Assembly: GCA_902705825.1 (NCBI GenBank)
Contig: CACSIL010000011.1
Coordinates: forward strand, 1 to 56,712
Length of the DNA: 56,712 bases
Source: Halioglobus japonicus
GTDB taxonomy: Bacteria; Pseudomonadota; Gammaproteobacteria; Pseudomonadales; Halieaceae
Reading direction: 5' to 3'
A program made the position numbers and the translations under genes. Position 1 is the stretch's first letter. Every line of letters begins with the position of its first letter. Below, piece after piece: positions 37,049 to 46,059 of this stretch. The notes beneath the pieces are model-generated. The model was not told the origin of the DNA and made no database searches. It saw nothing but the letters and a program-made list of their open reading frames with translations.

Positions 37049-38137
37049 GTGTCTTTGATAATGCATACCCTGCACGTGGAATTGGGGGAGCGCACATATC
37101 CCGTCTATATCGGCCGCGACCTGCTGTCCGATAACAAGCTCCTGGCCCAGCACATCGCGGGTTCACAGGTGGTTCTGATCAGTAATGAAACTATCGCGCC
37201 GCTGTACGCTGAGCGAGTGAGGTCGGCGCTGGGCGACCGGCAGTTGATTACTGAAATCGTGCTGCCCGATGGCGAGCAATACAAATCGCTGGATACCCTG
37301 TCCGACATTTTTGACCGCGTAATGGCGGATAAGCACAGTCGCAATACCACGTTCATCGCCCTGGGCGGCGGCGTAGTGGGTGATATCACCGGCTTTGCTG
37401 CCGCCTGTTATCAGCGCGGCGTCAATTTTATTCAGGTGCCTACAACGCTGCTGGCGCAGGTGGATTCGTCTGTGGGTGGGAAAACCGCCGTCAACCATCC
37501 GCAAGGCAAGAACATGATCGGTGCCTTTTACCAGCCGCAGGCAGTGCTGATCGATATCAATACCCTGCAAACCCTGCCTGCACGGGAGTTTAGCGCGGGT
37601 CTGGCAGAGGTAGTGAAGTACGGGCTCATCAGCGATGAACCATTCTACCGCTGGCTTCAGGAGCATATGCCGCGACTACTGGCCCGCGAGGAAGCGGCCC
37701 TGGCCGAGGCTATAGAGCGCAGCTGTGCCAATAAGGCGCAGGTCGTTGCAGAGGATGAGCGCGAGGGCGGGTTGCGCGCCATTTTGAACCTTGGGCACAC
37801 CTTCGGGCACGCCATTGAAACCGGCCAGGGTTACGGCAAGTGGCTGCACGGTGAGGCCGTGGCTACCGGAATGTTATTGGCGCTTGAGCTGTCTGCGCGC
37901 CGCGGATGGATTGAGGCCACCGAAGTCGAGGATTTCCGGACGCTGCTACTGGACATACATCTGCCTGTCGCTCCGCCTGCCGATATGGATGCAGAGGCAT
38001 TTCTGGAGCTGATGGCGCATGACAAAAAAGTTATAGATGGCAAACTGCGTGTAATCCTGCTCAAGGCTATTGGTTCGGCCTGCATCGTCGACGATGTGAC
38101 CGACACAGAAATCCGCGGCCTGTTAGCCCCGAGTTAG
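37049..38137 (+). CDS. aroB: 3-dehydroquinate synthase
   Basis: AroB makes 3-dehydroquinate in the shikimate pathway. The NAD-binding [20 protein letters not shown], the catalytic [26 protein letters not shown] and the zinc-ligand region [12 protein letters not shown] are intact. The GTG start at 37049 has GAGGAA 6-7 nt upstream. ATG 37061 is an alternative with a poorly spaced site. The length of 362 aa is normal. It is separated from aroK by the 10-kb island, whereas in Pseudomonas the two are adjacent. Confidence 0.96.
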   Translation: MSLIMHTLHVELGERTYPVYIGRDLLSDNKLLAQHIAGSQVVLISNETIAPLYAERVRSALGDRQLITEIVLPDGEQYKSLDTLSDIFDRVMADKHSRNTTFIALGGGVVGDITGFAAACYQRGVNFIQVPTTLLAQVDSSVGGKTAVNHPQGKNMIGAFYQPQAVLIDINTLQTLPAREFSAGLAEVVKYGLISDEPFYRWLQEHMPRLLAREEAALAEAIERSCANKAQVVAEDEREGGLRAILNLGHTFGHAIETGQGYGKWLHGEAVATGMLLALELSARRGWIEATEVEDFRTLLLDIHLPVAPPADMDAEAFLELMAHDKKVIDGKLRVILLKAIGSACIVDDVTDTEIRGLLAPS

Positions 38138-38165
38138 CCCCCAGTTAGCCGTCAGTTAGCCCGGG
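38122..38165. repeat. Four 11-bp tandem repeats across the aroB stop codon
   Basis: Four 11-bp units each beginning GTTAGCC run from 38122 to 38165. The aroB TAG lies in the second unit. The first two units differ at one base, the last two by three or more. The 11-bp period is out of frame, so expansion or contraction would change the AroB C terminus. Confidence 0.75.
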
Positions 38166-38195
38166 GGTGAAGTCTTACCCGTATTCAGGCGCCTT

Positions 38196-38215
38196 CGCCG
38201 GGGAAAATCCCGGCG
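38196..38215. repeat. GC-rich hairpin between aroB and hemE
   Basis: CGCCGGG and CCCGGCG form a perfect 7-bp stem with a GAAAAT loop. No T-run follows, so it is not a standard intrinsic terminator. It could reduce read-through or sit in the hemE leader. Confidence 0.4.
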
Positions 38216-38288
38216 CTATTAGCCCAAAATCCCCCGCCGCTGGTGTATGCTTGCCCGTCCTTATTTTCTGGAGCGCCGGACCCTGCCA

Positions 38289-39359
38289 ATGACTGAACTC
38301 AAAAATGACCGCTTTCTCCGCGCGCTGTTGCGCCAGAGTGTTGATCGTACGCCGGTATGGATGATGCGCCAGGCCGGTCGCTACCTGCCCGAGTACCGAG
38401 CCACTCGCGAGCAGGCGGGCTCTTTTCTGGATTTATGCAAGAACGCGGAGCTGGCCTGCGAGGTGACGTTACAGCCATTGCGCCGCTACCCGATGGATGC
38501 AGCCATCCTGTTCTCCGATATTCTGACTGTGCCGGACGCCCTCGGCCTCGGTTTGTACTTTGAGGAAGGCGAGGGGCCACGCTTTCGCAAAACTGTGCGC
38601 AGCGAGGCGGATCTTTCCGGCCTGACTGCGATCAAGGCCGATGATGATCTGGCCTATGTTATGCGCGCTGTCAGCACAATTCGCCGCGAGTTGAATGGCT
38701 CGGTCCCCCTGATCGGGTTTTCCGGCAGCCCCTGGACGCTGGCGACTTATATGGTGGAGGGCGGCTCTTCCAAGGATTTTGCCAACATCAAAACCATGGC
38801 GTATGACAAGCCGACATTGATGCACGATCTGTTGACGCTGTTAGCCGATGCGGTGGCGGATTACCTCACTGCCCAGGTGCACGCCGGCGCGCAGGCCCTG
38901 CAAATTTTTGATACCTGGGGTGGCAGCCTCAGTGCCGCTGGTTACCAGGAATTTTCCCTGCAGTATATGCAGCGGGTTATCTCCCGCCTGCCGGCTGAAG
39001 CGGACGGACGCAAAGTGCCGGTGATTGTTTTTACCAAGGGCGGCGGCCAGTGGCTGGAGACTATTGCCGATTGCGGCGCGCATGCAGTGGGGCTCGACTG
39101 GACTACGGATATCGGCCGCGCCCGCGCCCGGGTTGGCGAGCGCGTGGCACTGCAGGGCAATATGGACCCGAGCATGCTGTTTGCATCCCCTGAGCGTATT
39201 CGCAGCGAGGTGGGGTCGATACTGGCGAGCTACGGGCACGGCAGTGGCCATATCTTCAATCTCGGCCACGGCATTACGCCCGGGGTAAATCCCGATCATG
39301 TGACGGCATTCGTCGACGCCGTGCAGGAGTTGTCTCCCCAGTACCACACTGCGGACTGA
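38289..39359 (+). CDS. hemE: Uroporphyrinogen decarboxylase
   Basis: HemE converts uroporphyrinogen III to coproporphyrinogen III in haem synthesis. The signature [16 protein letters not shown], the [17 protein letters not shown] block and the [14 protein letters not shown]-terminal block are present. The start at 38289 ([14 protein letters not shown]) gives 356 aa. The frame is open to 38247 without family similarity. The aroB-hemE order resembles the pseudomonad aroB-(damX-gltBD)-hemE locus with the middle genes missing. Confidence 0.97.
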   Translation: MTELKNDRFLRALLRQSVDRTPVWMMRQAGRYLPEYRATREQAGSFLDLCKNAELACEVTLQPLRRYPMDAAILFSDILTVPDALGLGLYFEEGEGPRFRKTVRSEADLSGLTAIKADDDLAYVMRAVSTIRRELNGSVPLIGFSGSPWTLATYMVEGGSSKDFANIKTMAYDKPTLMHDLLTLLADAVADYLTAQVHAGAQALQIFDTWGGSLSAAGYQEFSLQYMQRVISRLPAEADGRKVPVIVFTKGGGQWLETIADCGAHAVGLDWTTDIGRARARVGERVALQGNMDPSMLFASPERIRSEVGSILASYGHGSGHIFNLGHGITPGVNPDHVTAFVDAVQELSPQYHTAD

Positions 39360-39381
39360 GGCAGTGGGTATTTGATGCGCG

Positions 39382-40203
39382 CTACGAGGCTTCGCGTTTT
39401 CTGGCGCTTTCCTCGTCGCAGCAGAAATCGTGGTCCATCTCCAGCGCGGGTTGTTGCGAGGACGGGCGCCCGACTATTTTCGCGGGTACCCCGGCGACGG
39501 TGGTATGTGGCGGCACTTCTTCCAGTACCACGCTGCCAGCCCCCACTTTGGCACCATCACCGACACGGATATTGCCCAGAATCTTGGCGCCGGCGCTGAT
39601 CAGCACGCCATCGCCAATTTTCGGGTGGCGATCGGCTTCTTCCTTACCCGTGCCCCCGAGGGTGACCGACTGCAGGATGGAGACATTATTGCCTACTACG
39701 GCTGTTTCCCCGATAACCAGCCCGGTGGCGTGATCCAGCATGATTCCGTGGCCAAGACGCGCCGCCGGGTGTATATCGACGCTGAACTCTGCCGACATGC
39801 GATTCTGGAAAAACAGCGCCAGCGGTTCGCGGCCATTGGTCCACAGCCAGTGTGCTACGCGGTGAGTTTGCAGCGCGTGGAACCCCTTGAAGTACAGGAA
39901 CGGGATGTACAGCTCATGGCAGGCCGAATCCCTGTCCTCGACGGCCTGCAAATCCGCGCGCACAGCTTCGCGAATACTCTTGTCACTGGTGAACGCCTCC
40001 AGAATTACTTCCCGCAACAACAGCGAGGACGCCGTGGGGCTGTCCAGTTGGCTGGCCAAGTGAAAGCTCAGAGCCAGTTCCAGCTCCGCGTGATTGAGTA
40101 TCGTGGCGTGCAGAAAGCTGGCCAGGATGGGCTCTTCGCCAGCGTGTAGAGTGGCTTCCTGTCGAATTCTTTCCCACATGGGGTCAGTTGTAATCGAGGA
40201 CAT
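39382..40203 (-). CDS. cysE: Serine O-acetyltransferase
   Basis: CysE acetylates L-serine in cysteine synthesis. The N-terminal helical domain (about residues 1-140) is followed by the left-handed beta-helix (DIHPAARLGHGIMLDHATGLVIGETAVVGNNVSILQSVTLGG). The catalytic His/Asp pair falls within MLDHATG and the upstream helix region. The length of 273 aa matches the E. coli enzyme. The Cys-containing C-terminal tail (DFCCDEESARKRE) may take part in cysteine feedback, by analogy. Confidence 0.95.
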   Translation of the reverse strand: MSSITTDPMWERIRQEATLHAGEEPILASFLHATILNHAELELALSFHLASQLDSPTASSLLLREVILEAFTSDKSIREAVRADLQAVEDRDSACHELYIPFLYFKGFHALQTHRVAHWLWTNGREPLALFFQNRMSAEFSVDIHPAARLGHGIMLDHATGLVIGETAVVGNNVSILQSVTLGGTGKEEADRHPKIGDGVLISAGAKILGNIRVGDGAKVGAGSVVLEEVPPHTTVAGVPAKIVGRPSSQQPALEMDHDFCCDEESARKREAS

Positions 40204-40253
40204 AGGGGTATCTCCGTTTCAAGCGCGCACTTTAGCGCACTGGACTTTCTTCG

Positions 40254-40952
40254 TCACGGTGTGAAGTTCACTGTGTAAACCCACAGTTGATGGCCGCTGT
40301 TGCGGTACTTCCGTTCGAACAGGCTCATATCTGCGGTGCTGTCGGGCAGTTTGCCCACGTGGCCGCTATGGCCAGCCAGTTGCATGGCGACGTCGAATTC
40401 TTCTATATAGAGCGGCCAATTAGAGCGCAGCTCCAGCGCGCCGCCCAGTTGCAGCAGCAGTGGAAGACTGGCATGTCCATGAACCCGGCGCTGTAAATGT
40501 CTGGCTTTGGGCCATGGATTCGGGTAGAAAATATAGTGAAAGTCGGCCCGCAGACCGTCGCGCACCAGCAGTTGCCAGATATCCTCACAATCCGCGCGCA
40601 GCAGTAAGTAGTTGTCGCAGACTTTGAAGGGGTGCTTCGCCAGGCGCTGGGCGGACTTGTCGATGCCCACGACCAGGTGTTCGGGGTGTCGTTCAGCCAG
40701 TGCAGCCGTGCTGTGCCCGGTGCCGCAGAATGAGTCCAACACCAGCGGGCGCGGCTTCTCCAGTAGCCTCTCCCGCAGCGCTTCGTACGCCGCCAGGTTG
40801 TGCGGGGCCACCTCGCGGCGGTGTGTCGCGCGCAGGTGGCGGTTTACAATCTCTGGCAACCGGGGGTGGATTTCTGGTTGGTTGCTGCTGACCGGGGAAG
40901 AATTGGCGTGCAACGGTTTAATAGCCTCCGATGATCTGCGCGACAAGCGCAT
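40254..40952 (-). CDS. TrmB-like SAM-dependent methyltransferase
   Basis: This is related to tRNA (guanine-46-N7) methyltransferase, with a SAM motif LDSFCGTGHST, an acidic VVGIDKS and the family block YPNPWPKARHLQRR. In TrmB proteins the last block usually reads xDPWPKxRHxKRR, so the usual Asp is Asn here. The C terminus (YIEEFDVAMQLAGHSG) also fits. The canonical trmB is not seen in the window, so this may be a paralogue with a changed substrate or the only copy. It precedes cysE on the same strand. Confidence 0.8.
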   Translation of the reverse strand: MRLSRRSSEAIKPLHANSSPVSSNQPEIHPRLPEIVNRHLRATHRREVAPHNLAAYEALRERLLEKPRPLVLDSFCGTGHSTAALAERHPEHLVVGIDKSAQRLAKHPFKVCDNYLLLRADCEDIWQLLVRDGLRADFHYIFYPNPWPKARHLQRRVHGHASLPLLLQLGGALELRSNWPLYIEEFDVAMQLAGHSGHVGKLPDSTADMSLFERKYRNSGHQLWVYTVNFTP

Positions 40953-41030
40953 TGCATTTGATGTAAGTCATAGCCACTGCGATGATACAGCCCGACCATA
41001 GCCCTATCTACCGAGAGTAAAAGGTATCAC

Positions 41031-41756
41031 ATGCGCGACGACCTCCGACCCTACTGGCTGAAAAAGTGTTATTTGAAGTTTCGCAGCTGGTACGCCGACT
41101 ATTTTCTACGCCCCGAGTGCACCTACCTGGGGCCACATCACACTATTATGAAACCCTGGTATGTGCATCTCTCAGGTAGCAATATTCATATAGGCAGGTG
41201 TTTTACCGCGATCGGCGAGCCCGGCAACCGGGTGGAGGTCGGTGTCTGGGGGCGCAGTGCTGGCGAGGGTCGGGTGGTGATCGGCGATTGCTGCCTGATG
41301 AGCCCAGGTTCCAGAATCAGTGCCAGCGATGAGGTGACCCTGGGCGATGGCGTAATGTTGGCCAATGGCGCGTACATCACGGACTCGGATTGGCACACAA
41401 TCTACGATCGCATGGCGAGGAAGGAGACGCCGACGCCGGTACATATCGGCACCAATGTCTGGCTGGGTGATCACGCTACCGTGCTCAAGGGCGTGACCAT
41501 AGGCGAGAACAGTGTGGTGGCGGCGCGAGCGGTGGTGACCAAGGATGTGCCGGCCAATGTCGTGGTGGCGGGGAATCCGGCGAAGGTAGTGAAAGAGTTG
41601 GATCCGGAGCGCGAGTTTAAAACCCGTATGGATTACTTTGCTGACCCGGTGGGGCTGGATACGTTTTTTGACGCGGTAGACCGCGACGTATTGGCGGGGA
41701 ACTCGTTCTGGCGATGGCTCTGGTCGGTGATTTATCCCGCGTCGCGGTCGCGGTGA
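41031..41756 (+). CDS. Hexapeptide-repeat acyltransferase
   Basis: This is a left-handed beta-helix transferase of the LacA/NodL/WbbJ type. Repeats run from about residue 50 to 185 (for example VVIGDCCLMSPGSRISASDEVTLGDGVMLANGAYI, GTNVWLGDHATVLKGVTIGENSVVAARAVVTKDVPANVVVAGNPAKVVKEL). The DSDWHT segment contains the probable catalytic His. It is 241 aa long with an extra C-terminal helical tail. The acceptor is unknown. It is divergent from the TrmB-like gene. Confidence 0.85.
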   Translation: MRDDLRPYWLKKCYLKFRSWYADYFLRPECTYLGPHHTIMKPWYVHLSGSNIHIGRCFTAIGEPGNRVEVGVWGRSAGEGRVVIGDCCLMSPGSRISASDEVTLGDGVMLANGAYITDSDWHTIYDRMARKETPTPVHIGTNVWLGDHATVLKGVTIGENSVVAARAVVTKDVPANVVVAGNPAKVVKELDPEREFKTRMDYFADPVGLDTFFDAVDRDVLAGNSFWRWLWSVIYPASRSR

Positions 41757-41780
41757 TTAGCTTTAACCGTCTTGGCCATG

Positions 41781-42761
41781 CTATAGCAACTGCAACGGTT
41801 CCTCCTGCAGCGCCGACATCTGCTCGCGCAACTCCAGAATATGGTCTGCCCAATAGCGCTCGGTGTTGAACCAGGTAAAGCTGCGCGGAAACGCCGGGTC
41901 CTCCCAGCGACGCGCCAACCAGGCGGCATAGTGGGTCAGCCGCATCGTGCGCAGCGTTTCAATCCAGCGAATCTGCCGTGGATCAAACTCGCAAAACTCC
42001 GAATAGCCCTCCACCAGCTCTGACAGTTGCAACTGCTTTTCGTGGCGCTCGCCGTTGAGGAACATCCAGAAGTCCTGTATCGCCGGAGCCGTGCAGCAGT
42101 CATCAAAGTCGACAAAGTGTGCCGTCTCATCGCGCCACAGAATATTACCCACGTGGCAATCGCCGTGGATGCGTATCTCATCCTCCGGCTGCACCTCGTT
42201 GTACACCGATGTCACGATGTCCAGAAGATCCGCTGTCAGCGATTCGTACGCCGGTAGCAGCGCGCTGGGGATAAAACCGTCCAGCAACAGCTCGCGACTC
42301 TCTGTCAGCATGCGCTGTACCGTGATCGATTGTCGCACCTTGAAACGGCCTGCCTTGCCGACAGCGTGAATGCGTCCCAGGGTTCTGCCCAACACCAGCA
42401 TATTATCGAGATTATCCAGCTCCGGTGGATAGCCACCGCGACGCGGAAACAGCGCAAACTGGAAGCCCTGGTATGTGTGCAGGGTTTCGCCCTGGGCATT
42501 TACTACAGGGGCTACCACCGAAATTTCGGCGTCCTGCAATTCCAGGCTGAAGTGATGTTCCTCCTGGATTTGCTCTTCACTCCAGCGTTCGGGCCGGTAG
42601 AATTTTGCGATCATCGGCGTGTCGTCTTCAATGCCGACCTGGTACACGCGGTTCTCGTAGCTGTTCAGCGCCAGCAATCGAGCGTCGCAGTGATACCCCG
42701 CGGACTCCACAGCATCGATGATCAAATCGGGGTCGAGCCTGTCGTAGGGGTGGTTGGTCAT
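41781..42761 (-). CDS. srkA: Stress-response kinase SrkA (YihE/RdoA)
   Basis: SrkA is a Ser/Thr kinase of the aminoglycoside-phosphotransferase fold, linked to survival under envelope and oxidative stress in E. coli. The conserved YENRVYQVGIED, catalytic HGDCHVGNILW and metal-binding VDFDDC motifs are intact, with the C-terminal WFNTERYWADHILELREQ. The length of 326 aa is normal. Its ATG overlaps the modC stop (ATGA), so it is probably translated as part of the modABC transcript. Confidence 0.92.
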   Translation of the reverse strand: MTNHPYDRLDPDLIIDAVESAGYHCDARLLALNSYENRVYQVGIEDDTPMIAKFYRPERWSEEQIQEEHHFSLELQDAEISVVAPVVNAQGETLHTYQGFQFALFPRRGGYPPELDNLDNMLVLGRTLGRIHAVGKAGRFKVRQSITVQRMLTESRELLLDGFIPSALLPAYESLTADLLDIVTSVYNEVQPEDEIRIHGDCHVGNILWRDETAHFVDFDDCCTAPAIQDFWMFLNGERHEKQLQLSELVEGYSEFCEFDPRQIRWIETLRTMRLTHYAAWLARRWEDPAFPRSFTWFNTERYWADHILELREQMSALQEEPLQLL

Positions 42762-43849
42762 GCCTGGTCTGATGCCTCCATTAATAGCGCAGCACTTTTA
42801 ATCTGCGCATAGATTGGATCACCAATCTGCAGCTTGAGTTCCACGACTGATTTACGCGTGATACGCGCGAGCAGAAATTGTGATCCCAGTGACAGGCGCA
42901 GTAGTACGCGCGCGCTGTCCGTGTCCTCGATTTCACTGAGGGTAACCGGCAGGATATTGAGAATACTGCTGTCCTGCGGACGCGCTCTGCAAACGCTGAC
43001 ATCACGCGCAGGGATACGTACACGGCGAATCTGGCCGGGGCTATAGGGCAGGTGGTTGACCCATAGGGGCTGGCCGTCCACCGCCAGTTGGGTGAGATCA
43101 AAAGCGCTGTCGTGTTGCATAACGCTGGCGGTGAGGATGGCCGCGGCCTGCTCCTCGTGCGATAACCGCGTATCGAGTCTGCTGCACAATTCCAGTAACG
43201 AGCCCTGTTCCACCAGTTGGCCCCGATCCAGCAACAGCAGGTGGTCCGCCAATTGGCTCACCTCTTCTATATCGTGGCTGACGTACAGCATGGGCAGCTG
43301 CAATTCATCCGACAGTCTTTGCAGGCAGCGTACACACTGTTGCCGCGCGGCATGATCGAGGTTGGCCAGTGGTTCATCGAGCAACAGTAACTGCGGCGAT
43401 GAGAGCAGGGCGCGCCCGATCGCCACGCGCTGTTTCTGGCCTGCCGATAGCGTATCGACGGCACGCGACAGCAGATCGTCCAGCTCCAGCTGCGGTACTA
43501 CCTGGTCGAGATCAATAGTGCCAGGTGGTGCGCGCCGCGCCATTGCGTAGTCCAGATTCTGTTGCACATTGAGATGCGGAAACAGGCGCGCGTCCTGAAA
43601 GACATAGCCTATCCGCCTTTTCCATGATGGTACGGTGACACCCGGCGCCTGCCAGATTTCGTCGTCCAGCCCTATGACGCTGTCGGGTTGCGGCGAGCGC
43701 AGTCCCGCTATGCAATCCAGTAGCGTGCTTTTACCGCTGCCGCTGGGACCGTACACAGCGGTGATGCCGTGGGCGGGTAACTGGCAATCGAGCTGTAACG
43801 CGAAGCCGTCGTCGCCCTGACAATGCAGTGAGAGCTTGAGTGCGCTCAT
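42758..43849 (-). CDS. modC: Molybdate ABC transporter ATPase
   Basis: ModC powers molybdate import. Walker A GPSGSGKST is at residues 34-42, signature LSAGQ at 134-138 and Walker B LLLLDEP at 154-160. A C-terminal TOBE/mop-like domain (about 290-355, LSLGSQFLLARITRKSVVELKLQIGDPIYAQIK) binds molybdate. The length of 363 aa is normal. It overlaps modB by 4 nt. Confidence 0.95.
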   Translation of the reverse strand: MSALKLSLHCQGDDGFALQLDCQLPAHGITAVYGPSGSGKSTLLDCIAGLRSPQPDSVIGLDDEIWQAPGVTVPSWKRRIGYVFQDARLFPHLNVQQNLDYAMARRAPPGTIDLDQVVPQLELDDLLSRAVDTLSAGQKQRVAIGRALLSSPQLLLLDEPLANLDHAARQQCVRCLQRLSDELQLPMLYVSHDIEEVSQLADHLLLLDRGQLVEQGSLLELCSRLDTRLSHEEQAAAILTASVMQHDSAFDLTQLAVDGQPLWVNHLPYSPGQIRRVRIPARDVSVCRARPQDSSILNILPVTLSEIEDTDSARVLLRLSLGSQFLLARITRKSVVELKLQIGDPIYAQIKSAALLMEASDQA

Positions 43850-44532
43850 GCGCGTATCCGCCAGCCGCTTTGCCTGTCATAGCGGTACAGCAGGAACAAC
43901 AGGACGAAAGAAAACATCACCAGTCCTGCGGCCAGTCGGTGCGCGTCGCCAAACTGCAGGGATTCCACCGAGTCATACAGGGCGATGGACAACACCCGGG
44001 TTTCGCCGGGGATATTGCCACCTATCATCAGCACTACCCCGAACTCGCCCACAGTATGGGCAAAGCCGAGGCTGGCGGCGGTTATAAAACTGCGCCGCGC
44101 CAGCGGTAGTACGATGGAGCGAAACTGATCCAGTGGTGATGCGCCCAGCGTCGCGGCCGCCTGCAACAGCCCTTGTGGGATGCGTTGGAAGGCCGCTTGC
44201 AGAGGCTGTACCACGAACGGCAGCGAGTACACCACCGAGCCGATGACCAGGGCGCTGAAACTGAACGCCAGCTGCGTACCTGTCAGTTGCTGCCAGAGGC
44301 GGCCCAGCGCGGTATCCGGTGTGAACATCAATAGCAGGTAAAACCCCAGTACGGTGGGCGGCAGGATCAAGGGCATTGCCACAATAGCTTCTACTGTGGC
44401 GGAGACAGTGCTGCGACGGCGTGACAGCCACCACGCCAGGGGGGTGCTCAGGATTAGCAGCAGTACCGTGGTGATTGAGGCCAGCGCGATAGTGAGGTAG
44501 ATCGCTTCCAGTTCAGCATGGTTCAGGGACAA
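43846..44532 (-). CDS. modB: Molybdate ABC transporter permease
   Basis: ModB is the inner-membrane permease of the molybdate importer, with about five membrane helices and the EAA loop in AAATLGASPLDQFRSIVLPLARRSF. The start overlaps the modA stop by 10 nt. The length of 228 aa is normal. Confidence 0.95.
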   Translation of the reverse strand: MSLNHAELEAIYLTIALASITTVLLLILSTPLAWWLSRRRSTVSATVEAIVAMPLILPPTVLGFYLLLMFTPDTALGRLWQQLTGTQLAFSFSALVIGSVVYSLPFVVQPLQAAFQRIPQGLLQAAATLGASPLDQFRSIVLPLARRSFITAASLGFAHTVGEFGVVLMIGGNIPGETRVLSIALYDSVESLQFGDAHRLAAGLVMFSFVLLFLLYRYDRQSGWRIRA

Positions 44533-45221
44533 GGTTCGTAGCCGGCGTCTTTGATCAGATCGCGCACGGTATCACTTCTCAGCCATTGCAGGTACTCATC
44601 GACGGCCGGGCTGTGTATCAGCACCACCGCGTACTGCTCTACCGGTTTGTACCAGTCCAGTGGTACAGGTGTTGCATCCGCAGCTTTTAGCGCCGCGGGC
44701 AACAGCGCCATGTCTACGGCCCCGCTTTGCCAGAACTGCAGGGCCTGTGCGACGCTGTTTCCCTTCACCAGCTTGCGGCTCTGGCCAGCACTGAATTCCT
44801 CTCTGGCCAGTACCTCCATGGCGGCGCGACCGTAGGGTGCTGTCGCGGGGTTGGCAATGGCCAGGCTCAGGTCCGGTTGCGCCAGAGCCGAGAGTCCGTC
44901 CTTGCTGCCGGCGAGTACCAGGCTGCCCCGTGCATAGCAAAATGAATCGGTACTGGCGAGGTTCTTCGCCGAGACGATAGCCTCAGGGCTTTCCTCGTCG
45001 GCGGCAAAAAACATATCGTACTGTGCACCGTGCAGGATCTGGGTGGTCAGCGCTCCGGTGGAGGCGGGGCTGAATGTCACAAAAATATTGGTGTTGGCCA
45101 GAAAGGGCTCGGTGATTTTTTCCAGCGTTGGTTTGAAGTTGGCAGCCACGGCAATACTGATCGATTCACCCGCCCACAACGGATTGGCCAGCAGGAGGAG
45201 CAACAGTGTGACAATACGCAT
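44523..45221 (-). CDS. modA: Molybdate-binding periplasmic protein
   Basis: ModA is the substrate-binding protein of the molybdate importer. A signal peptide (MRIVTLLLLLLANPLWAG) is followed by ISIAVAANFKPTLEKITEPF, and the molybdate-loop region FSPASTGALTTQILHGAQYDMFFAADEESP. The length is 232 aa. The ribosome binding site is AAGGAT. It lies 24 nt downstream of comF on the same strand, so it either shares comF transcription or has a promoter inside comF. I see no clear ModE site. Confidence 0.93.
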   Translation of the reverse strand: MRIVTLLLLLLANPLWAGESISIAVAANFKPTLEKITEPFLANTNIFVTFSPASTGALTTQILHGAQYDMFFAADEESPEAIVSAKNLASTDSFCYARGSLVLAGSKDGLSALAQPDLSLAIANPATAPYGRAAMEVLAREEFSAGQSRKLVKGNSVAQALQFWQSGAVDMALLPAALKAADATPVPLDWYKPVEQYAVVLIHSPAVDEYLQWLRSDTVRDLIKDAGYEPCP

Positions 45222-45245
45222 AGAATAATCCTTGAAAAATCGTTG

Positions 45246-45977
45246 TTAAGAGCCCGGGGCGGGTGTCCGTGCGAGACACCACACCTCGATGTGCCCGGCA
45301 CCAGCGGCCGAAAGTGCGCTCGCCAGGGCGTTCGCGGTTGCCCCTGTGGTGAGCACGTCGTCCACAATGGCGATACGCAGATTGTCACAGGGCTTGGATA
45401 CTGTAAAGGCGCCCTTGAGGTTGCTGGCGCGCTGTCGTGCGCTGATGCCTGACTGTGCGGCGGTTGATCGCCTGCGTGTGACCAGGCGGTGTGCAATTTT
45501 ACAGGTGCTGAGCTCGGGGCAGGATGCTTGCAGCTGTCGGCACAATAGCTCGGATTGATTGAAGCCGCGTTGCCAGCGTCTGCGCCAGTGCAGCGGCACG
45601 GGGACGAGCATATCCACAGGCTCCTGCAGCTGCACCTGATCTTGCCACAGCGTGGCTAGCAGCGGTGTCATGTACTGTTCGCGCTGGAACTTCCAGCGAT
45701 GAATCAGGTGGGCGAAATACTCCTCATACAACCACGGTGCGATCACGCGCTGGAAAACGGGTGGCGCCTGCAGACACTGGCCGCACAGCCGCTGCGCGGT
45801 CGCCTCGTCTGTGGGCAGCAGTGGCAGCGCGCAGCGTACGCAGCAACAGCGGTTAACCGGCATCTCCAGCTCACAGGGGCGGCACAGGGGAACCTCCCGG
45901 TGGCTGCGCAGGCCGCACAGGGCGCAGTGGTGGGGGAAGAGTGCGTCCAGCAACTGGCTGCCAATCTTGTTAACCAT
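45246..45977 (-). CDS. comF: ComF-family amidophosphoribosyltransferase-like protein
   Basis: This PRTase-fold protein of the ComF/GntX family is linked to DNA uptake or use of DNA as a nutrient. N-terminal cysteine pairs (CALCG, CRPC, CCCVRC, CGQC) look zinc-binding. The phosphoribosyl pyrophosphate loop is IVDDVLTTGATA. The length of 243 aa is normal. It is divergent from bioB, a common gammaproteobacterial arrangement. Its start codon lies inside the predicted BirA operator, so BirA may also affect it. Confidence 0.9.
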   Translation of the reverse strand: MVNKIGSQLLDALFPHHCALCGLRSHREVPLCRPCELEMPVNRCCCVRCALPLLPTDEATAQRLCGQCLQAPPVFQRVIAPWLYEEYFAHLIHRWKFQREQYMTPLLATLWQDQVQLQEPVDMLVPVPLHWRRRWQRGFNQSELLCRQLQASCPELSTCKIAHRLVTRRRSTAAQSGISARQRASNLKGAFTVSKPCDNLRIAIVDDVLTTGATANALASALSAAGAGHIEVWCLARTPAPGS

Positions 45978-45999
45978 GTGGTGGTAGCCAGGTTGACAG
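45967..45999. promoter_or_regulatory. Predicted BirA operator between comF and bioB
   Basis: TTGTTAACC (45967-45975), a 15-bp spacer and GGTTGACAG (45991-45999) match the proteobacterial BirA site TTGTnAACC-N14-16-GGTTnACAA closely. The right half contains the bioB -35 element, so BirA with biotinyl-AMP would block RNA polymerase. The left half touches the comF start codon. Confidence 0.85.
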
Positions 46000-46020
46000 C
46001 TTGCTTGTCGGCGGTATCAT
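45993..46020 (+). promoter_or_regulatory. Sigma-70 promoter of the bio operon
   Basis: A consensus -35 TTGACA (45993-45998) and -10 TATCAT (46015-46020) are 16 bp apart. The -35 lies in the right arm of the BirA site. Transcription should start near 46027. Confidence 0.8.
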
Positions 46021-46059
46021 GCGGGACTTCATTTAGGAATTTACCTCTGTGGGCCTGAT

